Shown here piece after piece: positions 1-8,855 of a DNA stretch of 41,438 nucleotides. Position numbers and translations under genes: made by a program. Position 1 is the stretch's first letter. Every line of letters begins with the position of its first letter. The notes below the pieces were generated by a model. That model did not search any database. It was not told the origin of the DNA and saw only the letters and a program-made list of their open reading frames with translations. The stretch comes from Geopsychrobacter sp. Its GTDB lineage: Bacteria; Desulfobacterota; Desulfuromonadia; Desulfuromonadales; Geopsychrobacteraceae. Location of the stretch: NCBI GenBank assembly GCA_012974425.1, contig JAAXQE010000128.1, forward strand, positions 1 to 41,438, read 5' to 3'.

Positions 1-16
1 TCGGATTTCGGCGGAG

Positions 17-22
17 TATAAT
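17..22 (+). promoter_or_regulatory. Possible -10 element for the thioredoxin-fold gene
   Basis: A perfect TATAAT hexamer lies about 50 nt before the chosen start codon at 72. Its -35 partner would fall outside the window, so the promoter cannot be confirmed. The hexamer could also be a chance match inside the end of an upstream gene. Confidence 0.3.
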
Positions 23-71
23 ATCACCAAATAGGTCATCAATGGGATCTCTCTCCCGACTGGAGGTTATC

Positions 72-347
72 ATGCGTATAGATATTCTCTGTAAACCCGA
101 CAACCAGGGTCGTTGTGAAGTGACTCTGAGTAACGTGCGTACGGCCCTTAATCAGCTTGGCGTTGAAGCCGAGGTTCACCAGTTTCAAGACAACCGTAAG
201 CTGATCGATAATCGGATCTATGTAGTTCCGGCATTATTGATCGACGATCAGGTCAGAATCGCTGGCCGAGTACCGGATGTCGAGGAGATTGTCGCTTTTC
301 TGGCAGAGCGTCCACGCTACCTTAAAGAGGTCGCAGAAGTCGGCTGA
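72..347 (+). CDS. Thioredoxin-fold protein (Thioredoxin_3 / redox-active disulfide protein 2-like)
   Basis: A small cytoplasmic thioredoxin-like protein of 91 residues. The C-terminal half fits the Thioredoxin_3 pattern well: a cis-proline segment VVPALLIDD, followed by the VRIAGRVPDVEEI stretch typical of that family. The N-terminal strand is followed by cysteines at residues 7 and 15, spaced C-x7-C, where family members normally carry a compact CxxC. Classical disulfide chemistry is therefore uncertain and the protein may be a redox-inactive relative. The start at 72 is preferred over the ATG at 42 because a GGAGG lies 5 nt before it and the domain begins directly at MRIDIL. It appears to be monocistronic, as a strong terminator-like hairpin follows the stop. 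The fold call is fairly safe; the substrate or partner is unknown. Confidence 0.72.
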   Translation: MRIDILCKPDNQGRCEVTLSNVRTALNQLGVEAEVHQFQDNRKLIDNRIYVVPALLIDDQVRIAGRVPDVEEIVAFLAERPRYLKEVAEVG

Positions 348-377
348 GCCGATCCTTAAAATATTTGTATAATCGCT

Positions 378-418
378 GAAGAGCTCTGCCAGATAACTGG
401 CGGAGCTCTTCGCTTTTA
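378..418 (+). terminator. Intrinsic terminator after the thioredoxin-fold gene
   Basis: The arms at 378-392 and 397-411 form a 15-bp stem (GAAGAGCTCTGCCAG paired with CTGGCGGAGCTCTTC, one G-U pair) with the 4-nt loop ATAA. A short T-rich stretch (GCTTTTA) follows. The position just after the stop at 347 fits a Rho-independent terminator. Confidence 0.8.
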
Positions 419-515
419 TCCTCCTCGAGAGAAGGGAGAAGCCGCTCATTTCTTTACATTTTACCGCTGCTGCGTTACTGTTTTGCCTTTAATTCGAACG
501 GCGGGAAAGAAAAAA

Positions 516-1889
516 ATGCCTAAAATTCTAATGGTTGATGATGTTGAGCTGTTCCTTGAGCTTGAGCGTTCCTATCTTGAGGGGCTTGGCTACGATTTGC
601 TGACAGCATCATCCGGGGAAGAGACCCTGGCGCGCATTGCGCAGGTCGAACCTGATATCTTGCTGCTCGATTTTTATATGCCCGGCATCGATGGTGATGA
701 GGTCTGCGCGACCCTGCGCAAAAATCCGCACTGGGAAAACCTGCCGATTATCATGGTAACTGCAGCCGGTAAGCCAGATGAAGTCCAGCGTTGTCTCGCT
801 GCGGGTTGTGACGACTATATTACCAAGCCGGTGAACAAGCAGGAGCTGCGCGAGAAGGTCAAACGTTTGCTTGGGCAGGTTCATCTGCGGACATTTAATC
901 GTGTGCCACTCGATATGCCGGTCAAACTTAAGGGGGAGGGGGAGGAGAAACAGCATCAGGGCCGGGTTCGGGATATCTCGCATAACGGCTTATATCTTAA
1001 AACCGAAACGCGATTGCCCGAAAATAGCTCGGTGGAGTTGACCCTTGAGTTGTCTGAAGGGAATAGCCTTGAACTCTTCGGCAAGGTCAAGCGCGTCGAA
1101 CAGGGGAGTGCCAATGGGCTTGGCGTATATCTGGTTAATCCTGATTCTCGCGGACAGAAGGAGATCGATACTCTGGTTCGTGAGGGGCTGAGCAGTCTGC
1201 GGGCCGGCGCCGGAGCTGGGGCTAGTACCCATCAAAGACTGCTGGCGCTGGAGCATGAGTGTTCAAGGCTGCGCAGCGAACAGGAGAACGACCAGCAGCG
1301 GATCGGTGAGTTGGAACAGGAAAATATCGATTTCGCCAATCAACTGGTTCAGGTCGAGGATGTTAACAACAACCTGACCAACCTTTATATTGCCTCATCC
1401 CGCCTCCATTCGACCCTCGACCGTAAAGAGACCCTTGATATTATTAAGGAGGTTGTCATCAACTTTGTCGGAGCAGAGAAGTTTGCGGTCTTTGTTCACG
1501 ATGATACAGAAAAGATTCTCCGTTTTGAAACCGGGGAGGGCTTTGATGATGACTTTGATATGCCCGTGATCAAAATGGGCGAAGGTTTGCTGGGTGAAAT
1601 TGCCAGCAAGGCAGAGAACTACTTTGCCGAAGGGATGGTTGGCCAGGAATCTTCCGATCCTCTCGCCCCCTTGGTCGCAATCCCCCTGCTGATTCATGGT
1701 GAGCTACTCGGGTTGTTGGCGATCTACCGACTCTTCATCCAGAAGGAACAACTCGAATCGATCGATTACCAACTCTTCTCGATGCTCGGTGACCATGCCG
1801 CCACCGCGCTCTTCTCGTCGACCCTTTACGGCCGTTCAGAGCGTAAGCGCCAGACCTACCAGGGATTCATGGATCTGTTGCTCAAGTAG
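516..1889 (+). CDS. Response regulator: receiver - PilZ - coiled coil - GAF
   Basis: A cytoplasmic signalling protein of 457 residues. Residues 1-120 are a CheY-like receiver with the acidic pair D8/D9, phosphoacceptor D52 (LLLDFYMPGIDG), T82 and K104 (YITKPV), so it looks phosphorylatable. Residues about 124-230 are a PilZ domain with the c-di-GMP binding arginines in RTFNR and the D-x-S-x-x-G motif in VRDISHNGLYL. A glutamine-rich coiled coil (about 250-290) leads into a GAF domain (about 295-445). It probably integrates phosphorylation with c-di-GMP, with the GAF domain as a further sensor or dimer module. No histidine kinase is adjacent. ATG 516 is chosen over a TTG at 483 because the receiver starts exactly there; the ribosome site (GGGAAAG) is weak. 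A weak promoter-like pair (TTTACA 453-458, TACTGT 476-481) lies upstream. The 3' end overlaps the convergent radical SAM gene by 8 nt. Confidence 0.88.
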   Translation: MPKILMVDDVELFLELERSYLEGLGYDLLTASSGEETLARIAQVEPDILLLDFYMPGIDGDEVCATLRKNPHWENLPIIMVTAAGKPDEVQRCLAAGCDDYITKPVNKQELREKVKRLLGQVHLRTFNRVPLDMPVKLKGEGEEKQHQGRVRDISHNGLYLKTETRLPENSSVELTLELSEGNSLELFGKVKRVEQGSANGLGVYLVNPDSRGQKEIDTLVREGLSSLRAGAGAGASTHQRLLALEHECSRLRSEQENDQQRIGELEQENIDFANQLVQVEDVNNNLTNLYIASSRLHSTLDRKETLDIIKEVVINFVGAEKFAVFVHDDTEKILRFETGEGFDDDFDMPVIKMGEGLLGEIASKAENYFAEGMVGQESSDPLAPLVAIPLLIHGELLGLLAIYRLFIQKEQLESIDYQLFSMLGDHAATALFSSTLYGRSERKRQTYQGFMDLLLK

Positions 1890-3723
1890 CAACTTTTTCG
1901 ATCAACAACCCCTCCTGAAGCGCAAACTGCAATAGCTCCCCAGCCTCTTCTGCAGGCAGACCGGCGAGCAGTTGTCGGGCTGTCTGCCCCTGCTTCGCAC
2001 GCGCCAGCAGTTCGGCAAATTCTTCGGTCAGGGCCTCACTTAAGACCTCTCCCCCGCGGCGGATCATCAGGCCGGTGGTCGGGGTCTGCTCCAGCAGTTT
2101 TCCCCAGCGGCGCAGATCGATCTGTTCGTTCTCCAGGGCGGCCAGGATGTCGCAGCGGAAATGGATCAGGCAGACCCCCTTCGCCAAGCCGAGTACGGCT
2201 CCCTCTGGTATCTCATCCGCGGCAGGCAGGGTCTCTTCACCCAGCAATGTCTCGGCGTAGCGATAGTGGTAGTCGAGAATATCGCTGACGATGGGCAGCA
2301 GTTTATGTCGGCCCGCTTGCTTGAAGCGCTGCGCGATAAAATCCTGCTGGAACTGCAGGATCTGTTCGGAGTGCAACCCGTCATGGTTGAGCAGGGCATC
2401 CTCCCCCCCTTGGGTTTCGATAAACCAGTCCCTGAAATCTTCCACCAGTTGCAGCGGGGTGATCCGCAGGGATTCGCAACAGGGCAGAAGAAAGCCAACC
2501 GCCCGACCGAGGTTGTAAAAAAGATCGGCCGCTGCGGCGAGGAGTGCGCAGGCGTGCATCTGCTCGGCCGGGAACTCTGTACTCTGGCGGAGCAGGTAGG
2601 GCGGTTGGGCGTCAGCTTCGAGGCCGAGTTCGGTTTTTTGTTGATAGAGTTTGGTCCCCGGGAGTACCGCAAGGGGGAAGATGTCAACCTGGTTGGGGCG
2701 ATAGTTAAGGGTGCGCTCAAGGCTGGCGCAGAATCCGGCGTAGCTGTCCCCGGGCAGGCCGTAGATCAGGTCGAGGCCGAAGGTCAGGCCGGAATTTGCC
2801 AGCAGCTCCACTCCGGCCCAGAATTTTTGCGGGTTGATTTTACGATTCAGGCCGGCGAGTACCTCGCTGTCTGCGGATTGCAGGCCGAGCTGGACTGAGC
2901 AGGAGAGTTGGCTCAGCAGATCGATGGTATTTGGGTCGATGAACTCGGCCTTGGCTTCCAGGTGGTAGTGGAGCTGTGGGGCCTTGTCGAGCAGGAGTCG
3001 TAGCAGCTGCTCTCCGCGCTTCTGCGGGGCATTGAAGCTTGAATCGAGGACCCAGACCTGTTCGGTGCCATTCCGGCAGAAGAGTTCCAGTTCTGCCGCC
3101 AGGCGGGCGAGGGGGAGTGGCCTGACCCCGGCAGTCCCCTTGGCGTCGTAGCAGAAGTTGCAGTTGAAGGGGCAGCCGCGCGCCACCTCCCAGACTGCTC
3201 CTCCCTCTACCGGCTTCAGGCTGTTACTCAGCCAGGGCGATGCAAGCTGCTCAATATCGCAACAGCAGGCTTCAGACAGCGGCTGTCGCGGGTCGAGGTA
3301 GAGCCCGGCAATCCCGGCGAGGGTTTCATTGCGTACCATCCGCTCGGCGAGTTGGGCAAAACTCTCTTCCCCTTCACCGCGCAATATGGCATCGAAGGGT
3401 CCGCTGGCAAGCAGTTGGCCGCTGTCGGCGCTCGCTTCGGGGCCCCCCGCCAGGATGAAGGGTGGCGAGTCCAGTGCCTTCAGCTCTTTTACCAGTTGCA
3501 CGATTTGTGGCCGGTTCCACAGATAGACCGAAAAGGCGATCAGTTCGGCTTGTTCGGTCTTGATTGTTTCGAGCATCTGCGCCAGCGGCTGCTCGAGGTA
3601 GAGATCGAGCAGTCGGGTTGTCTGCTGCAGCGGCGCGGGCAGAGCGGCCTTGAGATTGCCAGCGGCCAGCGCGACCGCCTGCGCAGAACGGCGAACATGG
3701 AGTGATACGATCAGGATCTTCAT
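1882..3723 (-). CDS. B12-binding radical SAM protein, DUF4080-type
   Basis: 613 residues. The N-terminal 140 residues look like a cobalamin-binding Rossmann domain (start MKILIVSLHVRRSAQ). A radical SAM TIM barrel follows, with the [4Fe-4S] cysteines in CPFNCNFCYD near residues 183-190, spaced C-x3-C-x2-C. The barrel includes a DLIYGLPGDSYAGF segment typical of the superfamily. The last 250 residues resemble the DUF4080 extension found in this subclass. Members are presumed B12-dependent methylases or related enzymes, but the substrate is unknown. The gene is the last of a minus-strand trio, 3 nt after the patatin-like gene, so the two are probably co-transcribed. Its stop codon lies inside the end of the convergent regulator gene. 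Confidence 0.82.
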   Translation of the reverse strand: MKILIVSLHVRRSAQAVALAAGNLKAALPAPLQQTTRLLDLYLEQPLAQMLETIKTEQAELIAFSVYLWNRPQIVQLVKELKALDSPPFILAGGPEASADSGQLLASGPFDAILRGEGEESFAQLAERMVRNETLAGIAGLYLDPRQPLSEACCCDIEQLASPWLSNSLKPVEGGAVWEVARGCPFNCNFCYDAKGTAGVRPLPLARLAAELELFCRNGTEQVWVLDSSFNAPQKRGEQLLRLLLDKAPQLHYHLEAKAEFIDPNTIDLLSQLSCSVQLGLQSADSEVLAGLNRKINPQKFWAGVELLANSGLTFGLDLIYGLPGDSYAGFCASLERTLNYRPNQVDIFPLAVLPGTKLYQQKTELGLEADAQPPYLLRQSTEFPAEQMHACALLAAAADLFYNLGRAVGFLLPCCESLRITPLQLVEDFRDWFIETQGGEDALLNHDGLHSEQILQFQQDFIAQRFKQAGRHKLLPIVSDILDYHYRYAETLLGEETLPAADEIPEGAVLGLAKGVCLIHFRCDILAALENEQIDLRRWGKLLEQTPTTGLMIRRGGEVLSEALTEEFAELLARAKQGQTARQLLAGLPAEEAGELLQFALQEGLLIEKVAT

Positions 3724-3726
3724 TGT

Positions 3727-4818
3727 TTATCGGCCCGGTGGTGGGTCGTTGAGGTGGCGGTTGGTGATGGTATAGCCGTGGCGGCTGAATACTTTTTCAT
3801 AATTTCCATACTCATGTTTCAGGTGGCCAAGGGTTGTCTGGTAGCCATATTCCATAACCATGCGCCGGGATTCGAAGCTCATCGGGCTCTGCAGGAAGAG
3901 CAGCGGTTCGTCGGTTTTGGGCTCAATCAGCAGGATGTCGACCTTCGGGTGTTCACGCCGATAACCTTCCAGCGCCAGGGCCAAACGTTCCCGCCCCTCG
4001 ATTCGCTGTGCTTGTTCCCAGACGAAGCTGACCCCAAGGTCGGAGATGCTGGCGCATTTGCCGGAAGAGAGTGACGGCAGGCAGCTTGTTTGGCGATCAT
4101 TGTGGATTGGCACGCGCGGATTGATGGCAATAATCAGCTTTGCCCCGCGCTCTATCGCCAGATCGATATGCCCAACCCGGCCGGTTGAGCCATCAATATA
4201 GTGACTATTGCCGATGGGGTAGGGCTGAAAGAAGACCGGAATCGCACAGGATGCGGTAATTGCCTGGCAAATATGTTGCGAGCGGTAGCCTTCATCGCCA
4301 AAGACGATGCGCTCGCCCAGGTCGATATCGAAGGTCGGAATGTAAAGTTCGGCAGTCAGATCGTAGAAGTTATCGATAAGTCCTTCATGTTCGAAAGAAC
4401 GACAGAGGTAGTTCTGGAGTGGGTCGAGGGAGAATATCCCGGAGGGGAGCTGTTCCTGCAGGATGTGCAGCAGTTCGCTGGTGCCGAGTTTGTTTTGACT
4501 GCGGTAATAGCTGCTCAGGGTTTTGGTGAAGTTTTTGAGAATTCGACCGGCGGAAAAGAGCATCTGCCGTTTGTTGACCCGGTAGATATCGGAACGGGAA
4601 AAATTAAAAGTCCCTGCTTCATCATTGATGATTGTCTGATAGATTTGAGCCGGTGGCACCCGGTTTGCCAGGAGCGAGGCGATGATCGATCCGGCGCTGA
4701 TACCGACGTAGGCATCGAACTGGCAGGTCGCAATGCGTCCGCGTAACATTCGGTCGAGTGCGGTCAGGCAGCCGATCTCCCATGCGGCGCCCATGATTCC
4801 ACCCCCCATGAGGACCAT
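3727..4818 (-). CDS. Patatin-like phospholipase family protein
   Basis: A likely serine acyl hydrolase acting on membrane lipids or acyl esters. The oxyanion-hole motif GGGIMG (residues 5-10), the nucleophile elbow GISAG (S41) and the Asp of the dyad in YIDGSTGR (about residue 209) are all present, so the Ser-Asp dyad is complete. The start is doubtful. ATG 4818 leaves only four residues before the glycine loop and has no ribosome site, while the in-frame codons upstream read as ...KKPSKTA, which would complete the usual first beta strand. A good AGGAG (4862-4866) lies 7 nt before an in-frame ACG at 4852-4854; no ATG, GTG or TTG occurs between that site and 4818. The true start may therefore be non-canonical. 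The gene follows the MXAN_5187-type gene by 40 nt. Confidence 0.85.
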   Translation of the reverse strand: MVLMGGGIMGAAWEIGCLTALDRMLRGRIATCQFDAYVGISAGSIIASLLANRVPPAQIYQTIINDEAGTFNFSRSDIYRVNKRQMLFSAGRILKNFTKTLSSYYRSQNKLGTSELLHILQEQLPSGIFSLDPLQNYLCRSFEHEGLIDNFYDLTAELYIPTFDIDLGERIVFGDEGYRSQHICQAITASCAIPVFFQPYPIGNSHYIDGSTGRVGHIDLAIERGAKLIIAINPRVPIHNDRQTSCLPSLSSGKCASISDLGVSFVWEQAQRIEGRERLALALEGYRREHPKVDILLIEPKTDEPLLFLQSPMSFESRRMVMEYGYQTTLGHLKHEYGNYEKVFSRHGYTITNRHLNDPPPGR

Positions 4819-4858
4819 GGCGGTTTTGCTGGGTTTTTTTGTGAGCGAGAGCGTGGTC

Positions 4859-5428
4859 CTACTCCTTGATTAAGCGCACTTTGATCTGCGGCTTTCCGCT
4901 GCTGCTGTCGACGATGAACTCAAACGGGCGGTCTCCGAATTTTTGCTGAACCTTCTGCTTTTGCGCCGCCAGAAACTGGTCCACTTTCTCATGCGAGGGT
5001 GCACGGCCATGCAGGCCGCATTTTTTACGCGCATCTGTCAGGGCCAAGAGCAGCCGGCCAGCCTCATCTGCCGGCGCGGTGGTTGTCTCGGCCATCTGTG
5101 GCTTGGCCAGTTCGGGAAGCTTGGTCGCAGTCGGCTTGTTTGAGAGGTGGCGGTGGTACTTGCCTTCATCCATCAGGCGCAGAATGCGATCCCAGTATTG
5201 GGAATATGAGTAGAAGCGTGAGGCTAACCCCTGGTAGCGAAATTTGATATCTGTCTGGAAGATCGGCCGGTTTGTGAAGTGACGGATCCGTTTTGCCAGA
5301 GCGACACGATCACGCTGGGGTTCACGTTTCTCGACCCCGGCAAAATACTGCTCATAACGGATCTCCAACTCCTTCATGCCGAGTTGAATTTCGTTGAGGT
5401 CCTGATCGAATATTCGACGTTCTTGCAT
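4859..5428 (-). CDS. MXAN_5187 C-terminal domain family protein, function unknown
   Basis: 189 residues, highly charged and without membrane segments or a signal peptide, so probably cytoplasmic. The segment ELEIRYEQYFAG, then KREPQ, RHFTNRPI, LASRFYSYSQYWDRI and the DEGKYHRH stretch match my recollection of the conserved MXAN_5187 C-terminal family widespread in deltaproteobacteria. A second region (about 125-189) carries the motif ARKKCGLHGRAPSHEKVDQFL, which I also associate with that family. No biochemical role is known to me. It is the first gene of the minus-strand operon that continues with the patatin and radical SAM genes, and it has its own promoter (5451-5479) and a GGAG ribosome site 9 nt before the ATG. 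Confidence 0.75.
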   Translation of the reverse strand: MQERRIFDQDLNEIQLGMKELEIRYEQYFAGVEKREPQRDRVALAKRIRHFTNRPIFQTDIKFRYQGLASRFYSYSQYWDRILRLMDEGKYHRHLSNKPTATKLPELAKPQMAETTTAPADEAGRLLLALTDARKKCGLHGRAPSHEKVDQFLAAQKQKVQQKFGDRPFEFIVDSSSGKPQIKVRLIKE

Positions 5429-5450
5429 AATTACTTACTCCAGATCTAAA

Positions 5451-5479
5451 ACTATACTGAAGAAGTGAAAGTTTGTAAA
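5451..5479 (-). promoter_or_regulatory. Sigma-70-type promoter for the minus-strand operon
   Basis: Read on the minus strand, a -35 TTTACA (5474-5479) is followed by a 17-nt spacer and a -10 TATAGT (5451-5456), about 23 nt before the ATG at 5428. Spacing and hexamers are close to consensus. Confidence 0.6.
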
Positions 5480-5518
5480 TAAAAACGCCGATTAACCGGG
5501 CTTCAGGCGGCTTGCTGC

Positions 5519-5548
5519 TTGACTTGCATGGGGGTGGTTCGAGATAAT
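5519..5548 (+). promoter_or_regulatory. Sigma-70-type promoter for glmU-glmS
   Basis: A -35 TTGACT (5519-5524), an 18-nt spacer and a -10 GATAAT (5543-5548) give a predicted transcript start near 5555. This makes the TTG at 5519 an unlikely start codon for glmU and favours a start downstream. It is arranged back to back with the minus-strand promoter at 5451-5479. Confidence 0.55.
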
Positions 5549-5596
5549 CAACTGTTTTTCTCAAAAATTAATCTAATGCATGAAAGGGTGGTGTCT

Positions 5597-6976
5597 GTGG
5601 AGGATTTGGCAGCGGTCGTATTGGCTGCGGGCAAGGGGACAAGGATGAAGTCGGAGCGGGCCAAGGTGCTGCATGAAATCGCCGGCCGACCGCTCCTTTT
5701 TTACCCACTTCTGGCGGCTAAGGCTGCTGGGTGCGAAAAGATATCGGTCGTTGTCGGCCATCAGGGCGACGAGGTAGAGGCCGCGTTGGCCGATCTTGAG
5801 GTCGACTGTGTCTGGCAAACCGAACAACTCGGTACCGGTCATGCTCTGCTCTGTGCCGCAGAAAAGTTGCGCGGTTTCTCTGGGGATCTGTTGCTGCTCT
5901 GTGGTGATGTGCCGCTGTTGAGCGCCGAAACCGTCGCGCAACTGCTCGCGCTGCATCGTGACGAGGGTGCGGCGGTGACGGTGCTGACCGCCAACCTGCC
6001 CGCGCCGCAGGGTTACGGGAGAATCCTGCGGGATGGGAAGAATGTCACGGCAATCGTTGAAGAGAAGGATGCCAGCGCTGAGCAGCGCGCTATCTGCGAG
6101 ATCAACACCGGGACCTATGTCTTCGCTGCCGATTTTGTCTTTTCGGTCCTGCCGCAGCTCGGGAAGGAGAATGCCCAGGGGGAATATTATCTGACCGATG
6201 TGGTCGCTGCGGCAGCGAATGCCGGTCGCAAAACCCGCGCGCTCTGTCTTGCCGATTCCAATGAGGCTCTCGGTATCAATGACCGGCTGCAGTTGGCCGA
6301 AGCCGGGCGCCTGATGCGCCAGCGGATCAACCAGCAGTTGATGCTGGATGGGGTGACCCTGATCGACCCGCTAACCACCTATGTCGATGCCGGAGTCGAA
6401 ATCGGCAGCGACAGCCTGCTGCATCCCGGTGTCATCATTCGCGGCAAAACCCGGATCGGGCATAACTGTATCGTCGAAACTGGCGCACAGATCGACAGCT
6501 CAGAGATCGCGGACCATGTGCATGTCAAGAACGGCTCGGTGATCGAAGAGGCGCAGATTGGACCCAACTGCAAGATCGGTCCCATGGCTCATCTGCGCGC
6601 CGGGACGGTACTGCTGGGTGATAATAAAATCGGTAACTTTGTCGAAACCAAGAAGGCGCGCCTCGGCGAAAAGTCCCAGGCGAGTCATCTGACCTATATC
6701 GGCGATGCCGAGGTCGGTAAGAATGTCAATTTCGGCTGTGGCACCATCACCTGTAATTACGATGGGGTAAATAAGCATAAGACCACCATCGAGGATGATG
6801 TGTTTATCGGCAGTGATACCCAATTTATTGCCCCGGTCCATATCGGGCGCAACAGTCTGATCGGAGCCGGCTCAACCATCACGCGGGATGTGCCGGCCGA
6901 TTCGTTGGCCCTGTCGCGCGCAGCGCAGAAGGTGATCGAGAACTGGCGGACAAAGCATCCGTTAGAAAAGAAATAA
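5597..6976 (+). CDS. glmU: Bifunctional GlcNAc-1-phosphate uridyltransferase / glucosamine-1-phosphate acetyltransferase
   Basis: Catalyses the last two steps to UDP-GlcNAc: acetylation of glucosamine-1-P and uridylyl transfer, feeding peptidoglycan and LPS synthesis. The N-terminal pyrophosphorylase signature [11 protein letters not shown] is at residues 9-19. It is followed by GTGHAL and CGDVPLL, and by the linker to a left-handed beta-helix of hexapeptide repeats (about 250-450). The acetyltransferase region shows [19 protein letters not shown] and [13 protein letters not shown], as in active enzymes. The start is placed at GTG 5597 (MEDLAAVVL), giving 459 residues, the usual family length, with AAAGGG 8 nt upstream. 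ATG 5576 would add seven residues and lacks a ribosome site. glmS follows after 44 nt, so the pair forms an amino-sugar operon. Confidence 0.96.
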   Translation: MEDLAAVVLAAGKGTRMKSERAKVLHEIAGRPLLFYPLLAAKAAGCEKISVVVGHQGDEVEAALADLEVDCVWQTEQLGTGHALLCAAEKLRGFSGDLLLLCGDVPLLSAETVAQLLALHRDEGAAVTVLTANLPAPQGYGRILRDGKNVTAIVEEKDASAEQRAICEINTGTYVFAADFVFSVLPQLGKENAQGEYYLTDVVAAAANAGRKTRALCLADSNEALGINDRLQLAEAGRLMRQRINQQLMLDGVTLIDPLTTYVDAGVEIGSDSLLHPGVIIRGKTRIGHNCIVETGAQIDSSEIADHVHVKNGSVIEEAQIGPNCKIGPMAHLRAGTVLLGDNKIGNFVETKKARLGEKSQASHLTYIGDAEVGKNVNFGCGTITCNYDGVNKHKTTIEDDVFIGSDTQFIAPVHIGRNSLIGAGSTITRDVPADSLALSRAAQKVIENWRTKHPLEKK

Positions 6977-7020
6977 GCGTTAATTCTAAAATCTATAACC
7001 CGATGAGGGGAATATTACAT

Positions 7021-8850
7021 ATGTGCGGAATTGTTGGATATCTGGGGCATCAGGAAGCATCACCGATCATTCTCGACGGCCTGCGTCGCCTGGAATACCG
7101 TGGCTACGATTCGGCCGGGATCGCGACGATCAACGGCGGCGGAATCCGGATAAGTCGTGCCGAAGGGAAACTGGCGAACCTGGAGCGGCGGCTCAAGGAC
7201 GACCCGCCGACCGGCACTCGCGGCATCGGGCATACCCGCTGGGCGACCCACGGCCGGCCATCGGAGATCAACGCCCATCCGCACCAGGCGGGCAGTATCG
7301 TGGTCGTGCACAATGGGATTATTGAGAACTACCTGCTGCTCAAGGCGCGCCTCAGAGAGAGCGGCCACTGCTTCTCCTCCGAGACCGATACCGAGATCAT
7401 TGCCCATCTGATCGAGGAGCACTACAAGTCAGGGCTGGGGTTTGAGGCGGCGGTTCGTCAGGCTTTGTCTGAAGTCGAAGGGGCCTATGCCGTTGCGGTC
7501 CTCTGTGAGGCAGAGCCGGATTGTCTGATTGCGGCCAAGCAGGGTTCCCCTCTGGTGGTCGGACGCGGGGAAGGGGAATTTTTTGTCGCCTCCGATATCC
7601 CGGCGATGCTCTCCCATACCCGGCAGATGGTCTTTCTGGAGGATGGCGAGGTCGTGATCTTCACCCCGCAGGGGGTGAGCTATTCGGATCTGGCTGGCAC
7701 GCCTCTCGAGAAGGTCGAGAAGACCATCACCTGGAGCCCGCTAATGGCCGAAAAGGGCGGTTATAAGCATTTCATGCTCAAGGAGATCTATGAGCAGCCG
7801 CGCGCCATTGCGGATACCATTGCCGGACGCCTGCGCGAGGGTGATGAGGGGATCTACCTCGAGGGCCTCCAGCTTGATGACCAGCAACTTGCGGGGATCG
7901 AGAAGATCTTTCTGATTGCCTGTGGCACCAGCTGGCATGCCGCCCTGGTCGGAAAATTCTATCTGGAGAAACACTGCCGCATCCCGGTTGAGGTCGATAT
8001 CGCCAGCGAGTTCCGTTACCGCGACCCGATTGTTAACGCCAAAACCCTGACGGTTCTGATCAGCCAGAGCGGTGAGACTGCCGACACCCTGGCTGCCATG
8101 CGTGAAGCGCGCGCTAAGGGTGGCAAGGTGCTCTGTATCTGTAACGTGGTTGAATCCTCGATTGCCCGAGAAAGCGACGGGGTGATCTACACCCATGCCG
8201 GGCCGGAAATCGGCGTCGCCTCGACCAAGGCCTTTACCACGCAACTGGTCGCATTGCTACTCTTTGCCCTGCGTCTGGGCCGGGTCCGCAACACCCTGAG
8301 CGCTGAGGCTTGCCAGCAGAAGGTGCAGGCCCTGCTGACCCTGCCGCGCCTGATTGAACAGAGCCTTGAGCTCGATGGGGAGATCGAGGCTATCGCCCCC
8401 GAACTCGCCACCGCCCAGGATTTCCTCTATCTCGGCCGTGGCAACCAGTACCCGATCGCCCTTGAGGGCGCACTCAAACTCAAGGAGATCTCCTATATCC
8501 ATGCCGAGGGCTATCCCGCCGGTGAGATGAAGCATGGCCCGATCGCCCTGATCGATGAGCAGCTGCCGGTGGTGGTGATTGTGCCGGAGAATCCAACCTA
8601 CGATAAGGTGGTCTCCAATATGGAAGAGGTCCGCGCGCGGGGTGGTCGGGTGATCGTCGTGACCAGCGGACGTGGCGCAGCCTTGGTCGATCATTGTGAA
8701 AGCCTCTTCTGTCTGCCTATGGCCGACGATGATCTGATGCCGATCCTCACGTCGGTGCCGATGCAGCTTTTGGCCTATCATGTCGCCGTATATAAGGGGA
8801 CCGATGTCGATCAGCCGCGTAACCTGGCTAAAAGCGTGACCGTGGAGTAG
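7021..8850 (+). CDS. glmS: Glutamine--fructose-6-phosphate aminotransferase (isomerizing)
   Basis: Makes glucosamine-6-phosphate from fructose-6-phosphate and glutamine, the entry step of amino-sugar synthesis. The class II glutaminase begins at MCGIVGY, so Cys2 becomes the N-terminal nucleophile after Met removal. RGYDSAG and GHTRWATHG are present. Two SIS domains follow, with SQSGETADT and the second-domain [18 protein letters not shown], and the canonical tail [13 protein letters not shown] closes the protein at 609 residues, the normal length. ATG 7021 is preferred over the in-frame ATG at 7003: the former places the catalytic Cys correctly and has GAGGGGA upstream. I see no glmS ribozyme-like element in the 44-nt gap to glmU. 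Confidence 0.97.
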   Translation: MCGIVGYLGHQEASPIILDGLRRLEYRGYDSAGIATINGGGIRISRAEGKLANLERRLKDDPPTGTRGIGHTRWATHGRPSEINAHPHQAGSIVVVHNGIIENYLLLKARLRESGHCFSSETDTEIIAHLIEEHYKSGLGFEAAVRQALSEVEGAYAVAVLCEAEPDCLIAAKQGSPLVVGRGEGEFFVASDIPAMLSHTRQMVFLEDGEVVIFTPQGVSYSDLAGTPLEKVEKTITWSPLMAEKGGYKHFMLKEIYEQPRAIADTIAGRLREGDEGIYLEGLQLDDQQLAGIEKIFLIACGTSWHAALVGKFYLEKHCRIPVEVDIASEFRYRDPIVNAKTLTVLISQSGETADTLAAMREARAKGGKVLCICNVVESSIARESDGVIYTHAGPEIGVASTKAFTTQLVALLLFALRLGRVRNTLSAEACQQKVQALLTLPRLIEQSLELDGEIEAIAPELATAQDFLYLGRGNQYPIALEGALKLKEISYIHAEGYPAGEMKHGPIALIDEQLPVVVIVPENPTYDKVVSNMEEVRARGGRVIVVTSGRGAALVDHCESLFCLPMADDDLMPILTSVPMQLLAYHVAVYKGTDVDQPRNLAKSVTVE

Positions 8851-8855
8851 AGCTG

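Noticed and set aside
5519-5596. Upstream TTG and ATG starts for glmU
   Set aside because: The TTG at 5519 is the -35 box of the promoter. ATG 5576 has no ribosome site and adds residues that the family lacks, though it is not fully excluded.
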